From Chara braunii (lineage: Eukaryota; Streptophyta; Charophyceae; Charales; Characeae), in NCBI GenBank assembly GCA_003427395.1, contig BFEA01000748.1, positions 474,599 through 523,701 on the forward strand: 49,103 nucleotides of DNA. Direction: 5' to 3'. Both the position numbers and the translations under genes were made by a program. Below are positions 32,188 to 43,541 of this stretch, piece by piece. Within the stretch, counting starts at the first letter, position 1, and every line of letters starts with the position of its first letter. Under the pieces are notes generated by a model. The model saw only the letters and a list, made by a program, of their open reading frames with translations, made no database searches and was not told the DNA's origin.

Positions 32188-33262
32188 TGTGTAGCACACC
32201 TAACATGTTTGGAGCTTTTTCGAACGTCTGAACATGTTTGGGTATTCGTCCGAACACCTCCCAAACTTATTTGACTGAACATAGTTAAAAATATATATGT
32301 ATAGGGTCACTAGCCCGTACGTACGGGCGTTCGGGGTCCCGTACGGGATCCGAACCCGACAGCGTTCGGCCCCCGCCAAAAACTATTTCGGGGCCTAAAA
32401 ATAATAATTTCTTTCTGAATTGTTTTTTGTGCGTTCTCTATGACGTGAGGTAGATGCCCGTAAATTACCAAGTCATTTGACCAAGCCAAATAAGAATTAA
32501 AAATCGCCAAAGATGGCGGTGCCAAAACGTGCTCGCCCATGTATTTTTTTTTATTATTATTTTTTTTTTAACTTTAGTTCGGGGTCTAAACAATTTTATT
32601 ATTTTTTGAAAAAAAATTACTGGGTTCTGTATTATGTGAAGTACATATCCCTTAATTTTTAGGGCATTTAGCTATGCAAAAAAAAATAAAAAATCGATAA
32701 AGATGACGGTGTCGAAAACATGCTCGTCCACTCACTAAATTTCATTATCTTTTTTTTTATTATTATTTTTATTATTAGTATGTGTTTTTCGTATTTTATT
32801 TTTATTTCAAATTTGGTAAGGAATTCGGATGTAATGCTCTGTCAAATCTTGTTTAGTTTATTTTTCTCCATAACATATCTTGTTTTCATATTTTTTTGAT
32901 GACTTTTTTTTTCTTTTTTTTTTTTTTGGGTCCGCGTTCGGCCCTTACGGCCGAACTCATCCCCAAGGGGTCCCATACGTTCTGGCGTTCGGGTTCGTGC
33001 GTTCGGCCCGTCCTAAACGCCGGTTACCCTGTATATATATGTAATTATTTTTTATTTTTTATTTTTTTACTCGATTTTGATTAGAAATTTGAGCATACCT
33101 ACCATGCAAAAGTTGTTTGTATTATTATTTTACGTAACATATATATTCTTAAGATGTTTATGAGAACTTGTTTTTTTTTATGTTCACGTTCGGAGGGTTT
33201 TGACACTCGTTCGCGTTCGGTCGTGAACGTTTCGGTTCGGTCACCGAACCCAAACACACAGC
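32188..33262. mobile_element. hAT-like MITE in the LINE, itself containing a second MITE
   Basis: Flanked by identical octamers tttggaca (32180-32187 and 33263-33270), the length of a hAT target duplication. Ends contain gtgt and aacatgttt/cgttcgg motifs, but the terminal inverted repeat is weak. About 730 bases of it are a nested later element (32302-33031), leaving a ~345-bp original element. No coding capacity. Confidence 0.7.
32302..33031. mobile_element. hAT-like MITE, copy 1 (cagggtmacc ends)
   Basis: Starts tagggtcact and ends ggttaccctg, that is, inverted repeats of cagggtaacc with one end base changed. Subterminal gcgttcgg/ccgaacg motifs are abundant, with an A/T-rich middle. Colinear with copy 2 (37791-38546) throughout. 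Target is a (TA)n tract, so the duplication (tatatgta) is blurred by repeat slippage. Confidence 0.8.
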
Positions 33263-33270
33263 TTTGGACA

Positions 33271-34670
33271 TAAGGATGCAAAATTAATCTATCTTTTTTC
33301 TACTTTGATCCACTTGTATGTGTTTATTTCCTGATGTAAACATATCTTTAAAAAAATCCCTCGCAATCTTTGTACATGTTGTTATTTAAGTTGCCTAATG
33401 TTCATTTAATTGTTGTGAGTGAGCAAGTGCTTCAATAATTGTCATACATGTTCATGCTCTTACCATTGCGAAAAATCTTGCGTTCATAGCACTTTTAATA
33501 TTATTCTCATTGAGCTTGCCCTTAATCCCAACAGCTTGTCACCTATACTCCATCATTTTCAATAAATTGATTTTTCAACTTTTGTAATTCTTGAGCTACT
33601 ACTTCATTGTTAGTCTCCTCTTGAGAGTCCATTTCTTATATCTGTAGTTGTTGAATTCTTTCTCGAAGTTACTTTTCTGTGAAATATTTTTGTGTTGCTA
33701 AGATTTTGGATTATTCATTGCATTTACGACCTAGAAAAAAAGACTACTTTTGAACCATTTAATGTCATTTTGTATATTGCCCTTTTGTTCTCTCCAGAAG
33801 GTTCATACATCTCTAAGATATTGTTTGAATCCGAGAATTTTCAAATGCAATATATTCAATTTATAAAAGATCCTTCCTTGATCTTTTTTTTTTTTCCGAA
33901 AATAAATAATGACTACGCACATTGAATGGTCAAAACCAAGAAGAGGGTTACGAGGAAAACAATTTGTTACTTGAAGTGCACCTAGTATCTCTTCTGACAG
34001 TAGAATGAAATCAATACGTGATCTCGATAAAAATCCGGATCGACCTTTCCTAAAATAGGTGAACTTGCGTTAAGTAGGATTAACCCTGCGAAAAGAGTCG
34101 AACTGTTTTAGTGATTGGTTCAGATTTGCTATTATGGGTTCATCTATTTTTACATACGTAGGGCATGGAGAAGGAATTCATCATCTATCTAAGTGCCTAT
34201 CAGGGGCTGCATTGAAATCACCTGCTATAATAATGGGAATTCCTACTGCCCTCTTCTTTATCTACCTCCCAGTTGATTGAATCTACTTTGGATCTTGGAA
34301 GGATCCAAATCGCAACTCTGACACTCTCGGGTCTAGGGGCATGTGCTCTAAAGGCAGTATGAGGTCAAATTCGGTTGTGACAATAATTATGTATTTTCGT
34401 GTCCATAAGATGTGTTTCCTATGTACATATAATATTCGGCCAGTTTCTCCCATCTATCCCTTTGAGTTGGTCGTAGATGACCTGTTTTTTTTTTTGTTTG
34501 ACCGAGGCTAGTTCATTTACATAGAAGGATCTCATATCTAATTTTGCTTCTCTTATCAAAATTTTCCAAGATTTTTCCTTATTATACAAAGCATCTATTA
34601 TCTTGAAGCCTTCCATTTTCTTGAAACAGTCAGCCCCACTCTCCAATCCATCGATAATCACCATTCATTC
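33271..34670 (-). pseudogene. LINE ORF2 AP-endonuclease domain and linker to RT
   Basis: On the minus strand from about 34570: FYVNELASVKQKKKQVIYDQ (start of an AP endonuclease, normally 'NVNGL'), then NIICT-stop-ETHL (the 'QETH' motif with Gln turned to TAG), the AGDFNAAPDRHLDR motif (around 34222-34180), and GRSGFLSRSRIDFILLS near 33990-34050 (the 'S.IDYIL' motif). This enzyme nicks target DNA to prime reverse transcription in LINEs. Several further stops make it a relic. It continues to the RT, interrupted by MITE 32188-33262. Confidence 0.85.
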
Positions 34671-36412
34671 CGAGAGCCGTAATTTAAAACTCATGCCATT
34701 TTCCTTCTTCCAACAGTCCACCTTGTTCTAGCATACCGTATCCCAAACGTATGTCTCTGACCCAAACTTGCTTGCTATTATCTTGAGAAGGTGTAATTCC
34801 TTCAAAGATTCTCGAGTGAACTTCATATTTTATATAGATGTCACAATCAGCTATTCTCTTTGATTCTTTATTAATAATAAGGATAGTTGTTCCTCCCTCC
34901 GGAACTTTTCCCGAATGAAGTACATTATCTCTTGTTTCATGCGGGGCTCTTCTGATAGTCGACCCATGGTGGAAGGTGAAAAGATTCTAGATGTCGTCTT
35001 ACCTTGAAGTGTGACTTCCCCATATGCAGCTCCCTGTAGTTCAGACAACCCAACTTCTCGTATGTCTTCTTTGCTTATGATCGGAAGGAGAACAATTTCT
35101 TATTTATTTGGAGAAAGTTCTCCCTGTCCTTTCTGTAGTCACTGTTTGAACCTTTTTCTTTTACTTATTAGAGTTACGATTCAAGGTGGGGGCGGGTGGT
35201 TTCCTCACTAGAAAAATCTTCCGTCGGATCGACTATGTGCTTATTCCATTTCATCATTGTCAATACTTCCTTTCTGACCAACACCTGTAACGTTTCAGAC
35301 CTTCCTGTACCATCTTGTATCGGGAAGGAGGCTTTCATTTCCTTCATTCTTACAGTCTCCCTCCGACTTTCTAACCCCTCTCTCGTCTTCTTGCGTATCC
35401 TTTTGTGTTCCCTCTTCCAACATTAGGATTGATTCTCTCTCATCGTTTTGTCTTGATTGTCGTGTTCCCTTCCAATATAAGTCTGATTCTCCTTTCCATC
35501 ATTACTTTTATTTTTCTTTCTTATGACTTTCTCCATGACCTGTAACTTTTCAGGCCTTCCCAGGTCAACTTGTATCGAATTAGAACCTCCCGTGAACTGT
35601 TGGGAAGAAGGCAGTATTTCGCTTCCTTCATTCTCACAGTCCCCCTTAGACATTCTAACCCATCTCCCTTATTCCTGTCTACCCTCCTGTGTTCTCTCCC
35701 GCACCATTGAGACTGATTCTTCTCTCAACCTTTTGTCTTGATTGTCTTGTTGATCTTGTAATCTCCTGTCCTTTGATGATTGGTCTCTAGTCTGATAAGA
35801 CCGACGAATCAATACAATTTTTTTCTCACCTGTCAGTTCTGATATAAACTCTTACATTTTGTGACCTTCCTTCTGTACTACCGTGCAGTGACGAGAAGAA
35901 ACTCGACACCCTTCACTGGAATCCTGTTGTTCTTCTTTCGATTTTTGCATCCTTTGTTCCGGCTGTTCACTCTCGTTGACTGCCGGGAGTTCATTGTAAT
36001 TATAATCTACGAAATTTTCTTTCTCTAATAGTAGTTGTTGCGAATCCCCGCCATCCTTCATTCCCTCCTCATCTTGCACTCCCTTCATTCCTTGTTGAAG
36101 TAATAAGGGTTGGAATCGGTTATGCAGATCTGGTAGGTCTGTTGTCCTTTCAGTTAAGACTTTATTAAATTTATTCAGCATAACCCCAAGTAGTTTTTAA
36201 CAGATTTCTTCCCATGTTATTCCTTATGGAGGTCCCATTTGCAAAACCTTTCTCAGACTCTTACTGCTATCTGTGAGAGATACCAAATCTTTAAAAACCT
36301 TCGGCCATTCATTCTCAATGAATTCAAGGTGCTGCTTTTTCAAATTGTAGAGCAACCAATCAACCACTCTAAAATTAACGGTTTGCTGGTCCAATGCCTT
36401 TTTTGCATCACT
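34671..36412 (-). pseudogene. LINE ORF1 C-terminal / inter-ORF region
   Basis: Coding-like minus-strand pieces without a diagnostic domain. One is a helical segment ending 36224 (VVDWLLYNLKKQHLEFIENE, WPKVFKDL); others are Gln/Glu/Asn-rich disordered stretches (35852-36181, 35423-35653). Frame continuity with 36775-37755 is restored if the MITE 36413-36774 and one target copy are removed. No known family. Confidence 0.45.
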
Positions 36413-36774
36413 TTGCGTTGCCACTTGTACGCACCCTCATACGAGTACGGATTCGTACTCTTGTACTCGTACGCTACTCAAACGCTAGGGGCCCCGTATG
36501 AGTTTTTTTTTTTTTTTTTTTTAATTCGGTATTGTTTTTATTTGTTTTCTCAAATTCTAATAAGAATCTGAAGATTGTGCTCAGCCAAATGTTGCTTGTT
36601 TTGTGTTGCTGCATCATATAGTTTTTTTTTCAGATTTGTTTGATGACTTTTTTTTTTTTTTACTTTTTCGTACGGGCGCGTACAAGACGTACAGGTTCCC
36701 GTACAAATCCCGTACAAAAATTATCTGTACATTTCGTACGGAAAGCCCCCGTACGTGTACTCTATGCAACGTAG
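36413..36774. mobile_element. hAT-like MITE with gtacg subterminal repeats
   Basis: 362 bases between gcatcact (36405-36412) and gcatcatt (36775-36782), a 7/8 matched target duplication. Ends ttgcgttgcc and, read inward from the right, ctacgttgca form the inverted repeat. Subterminal gtacg/cgtac motifs are dense on both sides of a T-rich core. The core (tttgatgactttttttt) resembles the core of copies 1 and 2. Confidence 0.8.
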
Positions 36775-37755
36775 GCATCATTCATTATCGCAGGTAAGAC
36801 TTGTGGGGGTGGCGAGGCTAACTGTGTTATTTCTACCTCCATTGGTTGTGGTTCCAATCGTTCCTGCAGCGGATCCAGTTCCATCTGTATTACTTGCGAC
36901 CCCTTATGTTCATACTACTTTTCTTTTAATAACTCTTTTCATTTTACTTTGTTACCCTCGTTGTTCTTGCTCTCTCATTCTCTGGTCCCCCTATTCTCTT
37001 CCTTGTTTCCTCCCTTGTCTTTTCGGATCCCACTTCCTCTCTTTCATCGATGTTTTCCTGCTTGTTCAACAAAGTCTCCATTTGCTTGCTCCCCCCGTTT
37101 TGTTTCACTTCCCTTCATTCTGATATGTCTTTCGAACCATCTTTGGGAAGGTAATTTCCCGCCTTTGGGCCAACATCCTTTCTGCTTTCTTGGACTAGTA
37201 GAGCAGCCAAAAGTTTCTGCTTTTGTGACCTGTCATTTCTCATTCTTGTCGTCCCTCTCCCTCTACCTCCAGTTCTTATACTTGCTTGCTTCTCCATTGT
37301 TGATTGTTCTTCCTTTGTTGGCCCCGAGGCAACCTTTTGCCTCTCACTTAAGGTTGCCTGCTCGTGGTTCTCTTGACTGTTGTGTGGGGTGTTCCCTTTA
37401 TAAACTGAGGCGTTCCCATTTTCTATAGTGATTTGTTGAGGAGAAGCCGATTGTGACGGTGGTAACGACGGTGTCCAATTTGTCGGCGGTGTGGGTATTT
37501 TCCTAAAGTCGCTCCTCCCTTCCCAAGACCATCCTACTGGTTGTCTTGTTGAATTGAGCTCCTCTCGATTGACGCATCCCTCATAGCCTGACATCGCTGG
37601 GAGCCAATGATTAGATCTATCCGAGTCTCTTATAAGGTGCATTTAAGGTGGAATCGCACGATGGACAGACATAGTCGGAGTTGAGGTATCCATACGCCCT
37701 ACACTTAAAACACCAGGGGAGAAACTTGTTCAAATTCATATCAACCATGAGTTAA
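36775..37755 (-). pseudogene. LINE ORF1, zinc-finger and basic region
   Basis: Minus strand from 37752: MVDMNLNKFLPWCFKCRAYG, then YLNSDYVCPSC. The two C-x2-C pairs form a zinc-knuckle-like finger as found in plant LINE ORF1 proteins that bind RNA. After a TAG and frame change near 37635 it continues as a Ser/Pro/Gln/Arg-rich region to 37115, with basic RGRGTTRMRNDR. Upstream ORF1 sequence lies beyond MITE copy 2. Confidence 0.6.
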
Positions 37756-37790
37756 AAATCAAAAACAGAATATATATACATATATACAAC

Positions 37791-38546
37791 CAGGGTCACC
37801 AGCCCGTACGTACGGAGGTCCCCGGGCAGACCTCTGTACGTTCGGGCGTTCGGGGTCCCGTAAGGGGTCCGAACCCGATGGCGTTCAGCCCCCACCAAAA
37901 AATATTTTGGGGCCTAAAAGTAATTAGTTTTTTCTGAAGTTTTTTTTGTGAGTTTTGTATGACGTGAGTTACACGCCCGTAAATTTTCAAGTCATTTGGC
38001 TATGCCAAATAAGAATTACAAATCGGTAAAGATGGCGCTGTCAAAACATGCTCGCCCACGAATTTTTCCACTTTTTACTTTTTATTTTCATTTTATGTTC
38101 GGGATCTAAACAATTTTCTTATTTTTTGAAACTTTTTAAGTGGGTTTTCTATTATGTGAAGTACCCATCTGTAAATTTTCAGGGCATTTAGCTATGAGAA
38201 AAAAAATTGAAAAATCGCCAAAGATGGCGGTGTCGAAAACATGCTCGCACACTCACTAAATTTAATTCACTTTTTATTTTTATTTTTTTTATTATTAGTA
38301 TTTATTTTCCATATTTTATTTTAATTTAAAATTTGGTACAGAATTCGGATGTAATGCTCAGGGAAATCGTGTTAAATTTATTTTTCTCCATAACATATCT
38401 TTTTTTCAGATTTTTTAATGACCTTTTTTGTTTTCTTTTTTTTGGTCCGCGTTCGGCCTGAACGACCGAACGCATCCCCAAGGGGTCCCATACGTTCGGG
38501 CGTTCGGGTTCGGCCGTTCGGCCCGTCCCGAACGCCGGTTACCCTG
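37791..38546. mobile_element. hAT-like MITE, copy 2 (cagggtmacc ends)
   Basis: 756 bases, starting cagggtcacc and ending ggttaccctg, flanked by perfect octamers tatacaac (37783-37790 and 38547-38554). Colinear with copy 1 at 32302-33031, with one extra ~25-base segment near 37826. Inserted in LINE ORF1. The octamer duplication and cagggt ends fit the hAT superfamily. Confidence 0.9.
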
Positions 38547-38576
38547 TATACAACCATGAGTTAAAAATTCAAATCA

Positions 38577-38620
<44 letters not shown>

Positions 38621-38772
38621 TCACAAACAGAACTGCCCGGTAAACCGTAGGCAGAGAGAGAGAAGAGGACAACAAACGATATATATATATATATATATAT
38701 CCTCTTCTCTCTCTCTGCCTACGGTTAATCGGCAGTTCTATTTGTGACCATATATATATATATATATATATG
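38577..38772. repeat. TA microsatellites framing a ~50-bp-arm hairpin
   Basis: Three TA runs (38579-38618, 38680-38700, 38752-38772) frame an inverted repeat: gtcacaaacagaactgccc... at 38620 pairs with ...gccggcagttctatttgtgac-type sequence ending near 38749. Each arm contains a (GA)n/(CT)n core and ccgtaggcagagagag. It would extrude readily as a cruciform. Confidence 0.85.
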
Positions 38773-38854
38773 GAAAAAAATCGTGTTCGCCCGAACACGT
38801 TCGTGCGAATGCGATGACATAAAGGGGCACGAACACGTTCGCCGTGCTACGCAG

Positions 38855-39990
38855 TTGTTGAACAAAATCATGCGTAAAAGTTGTCTGCACTTGAATGGGG
38901 ATATGTCTGAATTTAACCCAGTAAAAGTCCCTCATTAGTTTGTCCCTTCTCTCATTGGGACTAACGTTTTTTGGAAGCCAATGGTAAACAGGAACTTCAT
39001 ATCCATCCCACGGAAGTGTTTTCCACCCATCCATTTTTGCCTTGTCCTGATCAAACATGCTCAACACTGTGAAAACCGTAGGTGTGATAGGCTGAATGCG
39101 AAAAAAATTCATCACTCCTTCTGGACCATTCCTCAACGATTGCAATCTCTTACAGATATATTTAATCTTGTCATTTACCAAGTCGGACCTGTATGCAACA
39201 CCATCATAAAAAATTCAATTGTTGTCATGCTTGTTGTACGCTGCATCTGTCCACTGCGGTCTGCATCAGTTTGTCTAGAGGATAAGCTTTCATCACCGTT
39301 TTTCTACCCCCTTGTTCCGTAAGCAATTGTTTTTATGGAAGAAGAAACAAGGAGAAAAAATACTCTCTCAATGACGACAGATTCCTCAAAGGAACTTTCA
39401 GTTCCTACACTGAAGTTCCTAAACCGTCAACCGCTGGTTCTTTGATGTTAAGTTTTTTATTATATAACGATTATCTTACCTTCAGTGCCTATGATTCCTT
39501 CCCATTCTGTCCTAAAGGAGTGTTCCCAGTTTTCTGCTCTTTCGAGAAATTTGTTGTTTGGGGAAGATTGTGCGATTCTTCTCTTCCTCAATCAAAATTC
39601 CTTCATCTCATTCCTCAATTTCCAAATCTGATATGGTACTCTGGGTAGTTGTGTTATCTGTATTGTTTTTGTCCATTGTTTGATATTCACTTTCCTTCCG
39701 TTATGCGAGAGACAACTGTGACATGATCTCTGTTATTTTTGTTTCTTCCTGAATTTCGACATTATGAATTTTTTTATTTTCCATTTCGATTCCGTCTACT
39801 TTTTTTCCCATTTCAATAATGTTCCTTCCGGAATTTTACTGAGTAATCTTCTCCTCTCAGCAGCTTCCGATATGGCATAGGGCAAGGACCCAATGTGCTT
39901 GCATAGCACATGACGCATCGTTCCCTGATAGAAGAGCAACGAGTTTGGTCCTTTCACACGACGGAACCTCATCTTCATTACGCTCATTAT
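38855..39990 (-). pseudogene. LINE ORF1, N-terminal region
   Basis: Minus-strand coding stretch 39181-38860 is well preserved: GVMNFFRIQPITPTVFTVLS, then GWKTLPWDGYEVPVYHWLPK and RDFYWVKFRHIPIQ. Pattern and position upstream of the zinc finger suit an ORF1 nucleic-acid-binding (RRM/DUF4283-like) domain; the fold is inferred. Farther upstream (39796-39987) a basic N-terminal frame starts MSVMKMRFRRVKG, with stops between. Insertions at 38547-38854 separate it from the finger. Confidence 0.5.
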
Positions 39991-41455
39991 TCTGCGATAA
40001 TTTACCTTTGATTATCATCACTTTTTTATTTTTTTATTAACTTAGAATAATTTAGACTAATTAAAATTTACTAAGAGTCTATAGGACCAACTCCCAAGAG
40101 TAGAGCCATCACAATACGAATGATGAATATGATTTTAGATTCCAATTATATTAGCATTGATTTCAATCATAATCATGAGGAAACTGACTCTTTTGAATCA
40201 GCAATATGAAATATAGTATTGAGGGTTGAGTCTGGGTTGCTTGCTTGGAAAGTGAGAAACGGATTTATGGGAAGGAGGGTACAAGCCTCGTATGCGAATG
40301 TTCATGGCTTATATGCTTTGACATCCGTAGATGGCTTATATGCATTGACATTTGTAGATGACTATCTCCTTATTCTTGTCTCTATATGCTGGCGCCCATG
40401 GCTTATAAGCTTCAGCATTCGTGGATGACTATCCCCTTGATTCTGTCTCCTTTCTCATAGTCTAGTTCGCTCATCCTTCCAAAATGCCATCAAATTATCC
40501 CTTTCGTACCTCCCTCTTTGCTCTTAGATAAATACTTCCTCCTTGATCCATTTATTCTACCTTCTTTTCTCATTTGTCACTTCTATACCGCCAATATCTA
40601 AATTTAACACTTCATCATTCCCTCTCCTCCGTTCTCCTTCCTACCTTCCTTTTCTCCGTCGATTCTCTTCCTATTTGTATATGATTGAAAAATTTGTAAA
40701 TTTTTTTCCTTCCTCTAAGAGTTCCTCTAAATCAACGACATATCCAATGTAACAGATATTACACCCATACACTGCTCATTTGTGTTGCATCGAGAAATTC
40801 CTATATATCCAAACTACATTTTCAACTACTACCATCTCAACTCCCCACCTGCCTCTTCTTCTTTCACTATCCGTGATTCTGCCTACTTATTTTTCGTTCA
40901 CATCTGCCGCTTAACAATGGTGAGTGGAGCATTATATTTTCATATTATGAACTATGCGCCTCTTGCTTGGACTCTTTCCTTCCGTTTGTAACTTCCCCTG
41001 TCCTCCACGAAACTCCTCCTAGCCATTAACTTGACTTCTCGTTGACCACTTCCACCATTTTCTTTAATCGTCTGTTCGTAATTTTCATCATCACATCCTC
41101 CCATTCACCAATAATTGTACGACATTTTTATTGATACCTCATTCTTGAATTTAAGCACCTCATAACACACACTTTACCTGTTGAGAGGCTTCCTCCGCAA
41201 GTCTCATCCGTATTGACCTTAGTCAACACACATTGGCCTTACTCCGTGTTTGATTCATGACGACTATGGAAACTCACTACAAAACTAAGCAAACGATAGA
41301 AAAATGAGTATTGATTACCCCCTTGTCTATAATCTTCCTCAATTTAGAGTGGTGTTTTGTCAGCCTGTAACATGGCATCGCTAAGGTCATTCACTCCTGG
41401 GGTGTGTGCGTCAAGTGTCAATGGAGCAACGCCCCTAGCTTAGCTGCACCGGGGA
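39991..41455. other. Stretch without recognisable gene (possible LINE 5' region)
   Basis: A/T-rich unique sequence. A short degenerate repeat is present (atggcttatatgctttgaca near 40306, again near 40333, and a weaker third near 40398). Plus-strand frames of 60-80 residues here are low-complexity and unassigned. Confidence 0.5.
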
Positions 41456-42127
41456 TTTTTCGGTTGTGCTTTGGAGATCCGGAACAAATAGCCCTTTGTT
41501 GGTTGTTTTCAAAAAGTTAAAAATGAGGATGATCTAAAAAAGAGCCGTAGTCTGGCAATCATCTAGCGAAAGCCAGAAGGCAGCGGATATTTCCGGCTCG
41601 TTGAACTAGATCGACAACAACACTTAAATGAGGGGAAAGATTTCAGGCGAAGTAATATTAAACAAAATTGTATTCTAGAGAAAGGGTTTTCTGATTGACT
41701 TTTTTCTCAAGGTCCTCGATAACTTTGCGAAAAAAACAGAGGCCGTTTGGAAACTGAACGCCAGCTCGGTGAGGCGTTTTTTAGTTTAATCCTTTGTTTA
41801 GTAGGCACTGTGTAGTATATAGTTAGCGATTTCGATTTCTTTCATCCTCTTTTGATTGACTCTCGTCGGTGGGCGCCCTAAGTTGACGCTTTGCGTGAAC
41901 AGCGGACGTCCGCACACTGTCGACTTCGCTGTTGGCAACTGCCATTTTTGCTTGCTTGGATCGAATCGGCGGTTTCTGGGGTTGCGGAACGATTGGCGGG
42001 GCAATTTGAGATGGGATGTCTATGATGTAAATTCTTTCAACTTGACATCCCGCTGTCTGCGGGTCTTCGCCGATTGTCAACACCGTATGACTGCACATCA
42101 TGTGTCGTGTGCTTACTTTTGCACTGC
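41456..42127 (+). repeat. Left direct repeat DR2 of RT element 2
   Basis: Matches 45697-45967 plus 47048-47475 in the same orientation. Landmarks are ggttgtgcttt, aaaaagttaaaaatgaggat, gattgactttt, gtgtagtatatagttagc, gcggacgtccgcac, gacatcccgctgtctgcggg and gtgtgcttacttttgc. About 650-700 bases. The palindromic gcggacgtccgc inside is a strict 12-base palindrome, kept as gcggacgtccgc in both copies. Confidence 0.9.
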
Positions 42128-42294
42128 GCAAACACTTAATAACTGACGAAGGTTAACTGCTCCGATTTTGTGGTTAAGACTGAGTTACGACTAAGAAGTT
42201 TTTGAAGAAGTTGAAAGGTGAGATACCTTAAAAGTTGCGGACGGAGACTGAAGTTGAAACTTCAACTTTGTGTTAAGTTCTTATCGGAGGAAGG

Positions 42295-42465
42295 ATGGCT
42301 ACGGGAGGACAACCCTTCTCAAAGGATGAGGAGGCTAGTGAACCAGGATCATCACGCAAAAATCAACCGCAATGCTATTCTTACAAGCACTATGGGCACT
42401 TTGCTTATGATTGCGACCTATATTGGAAGGAGGAGAAAGAAAACAAGGATCAGAGACGTCAATAG
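42295..42465 (+). pseudogene. RT element 2, short zinc-knuckle ORF
   Basis: A 56-residue frame from an ATG at 42295 to TAG. After a disordered N-terminus it has CYSYKHYGHFAYDC, exactly the spacing of a retroelement CCHC knuckle (C-x2-C-x4-H-x4-C) but with the second Cys replaced by Tyr. Such knuckles bind nucleic acid in gag/ORF1 proteins. It sits just inside DR2 and starts the element's coding region. The following frame (42411 on) overlaps it in another phase. Confidence 0.55.
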
Positions 42466-43064
42466 CAGGAATCTGGAGAAGGTACCTCAGAGCGACTTCC
42501 TCAACAGGTATTGTCGAGAGCCAAGTCAACTTTACCACGCCGAAGTCGATGGGATGCACCTACGCGATCGATATGCAACTATCTAGGCGTTGGGGTGCAC
42601 TTCACGAGGAGGGGCAAGCAAGTGAACAACGAGCACGAGACAGGAAAACAAGAACTCTGAAGCGCAAACTCTGCCAGACGCCACTAGTCAGTGAATACGG
42701 TACTGAAGAAGAAGTGGCCGCCATCAGCGCTCGTACACATAGGATGAATTTAAGTTCCAGTACCTCTGACGAGGACTCATCCGAGTATGCCATCACGCTC
42801 CTCGCTCGTGCGACTCGCCGCATGTATGGTACCCTTAAAGGATCGGGGCGTCCTCATAATGTTACTCTGGGAGTAAAGCTGAGAAACCTGAACGTGAAGA
42901 TTGTACTGCAGAACAGATCAGATGCCAGAGCACGTTTTATTCACGACTCCATGGAACAATTGAAAACGTTGGACTACATGGAAGTCAAAGATCTGTGCAA
43001 ACTTGAACTTCAAGGTGTTCCATACATTCAGAAGAAGAAGGCAATTATGGATCTCACCGAGTGA
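42411..43064 (+). pseudogene. RT element 2, ORF with SAP-like C-terminus (unknown)
   Basis: 217 residues without known overall family. The second half looks like real protein: a Ser/Asp-rich linker (NLSSSTSDEDSSEY), a basic middle, and a helix-turn-helix-like end (YMEVKDLCKLELQGVPYIQK, then KKAIMDLTE). This resembles the two-helix SAP type of DNA-binding motif ('LK.LC...G..Y.GKK..ai..l'). Reading continues past the TGA at 43062-43064 as RVAKAFANRG and a Ser/Asp/Glu-rich tail to 43179. The first 60 residues may be out of frame. Confidence 0.4.
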
Positions 43065-43541
43065 CGTGTTGCCAAGGCTTTCGCAAACCGTGGTGTTGTC
43101 ACAGAACCACCAGTGTCAAGTAGCATTGAGACTACCTTGACTTCGGACGTGTCGGATGAGAGCGAAAGCGAAGGGTGATGTGGCTGGTCGGCGCAACGCT
43201 TGTGGGGGATATGTGGTGACCTCATCCGTAAGCGTAAGTCTTGCTCTAATGTAAATCGTGAGCTGGAAACATATTATAGATGGGTTATCTTTGCTCTTGC
43301 TCTAAGTGGACGTATACCTTCAAGTTGGGATGATAAATTTCTTTCTCATTGGATCAATTGGTCTTTGTGTCGAGAAGACGGGTTAGAGAATATAAGTAGT
43401 TGTGTGTACGTAGGTATCTTGTCATGTTGTAAGGTCGTATATATAAGCAAGGCGGAGCGAGATCTGAATACAAGGTGAGTTGAACACTGGGGGAAATGCG
43501 GACGTGAGATCGGTGACACTGATTTTTATCGTTGGCTAGGA

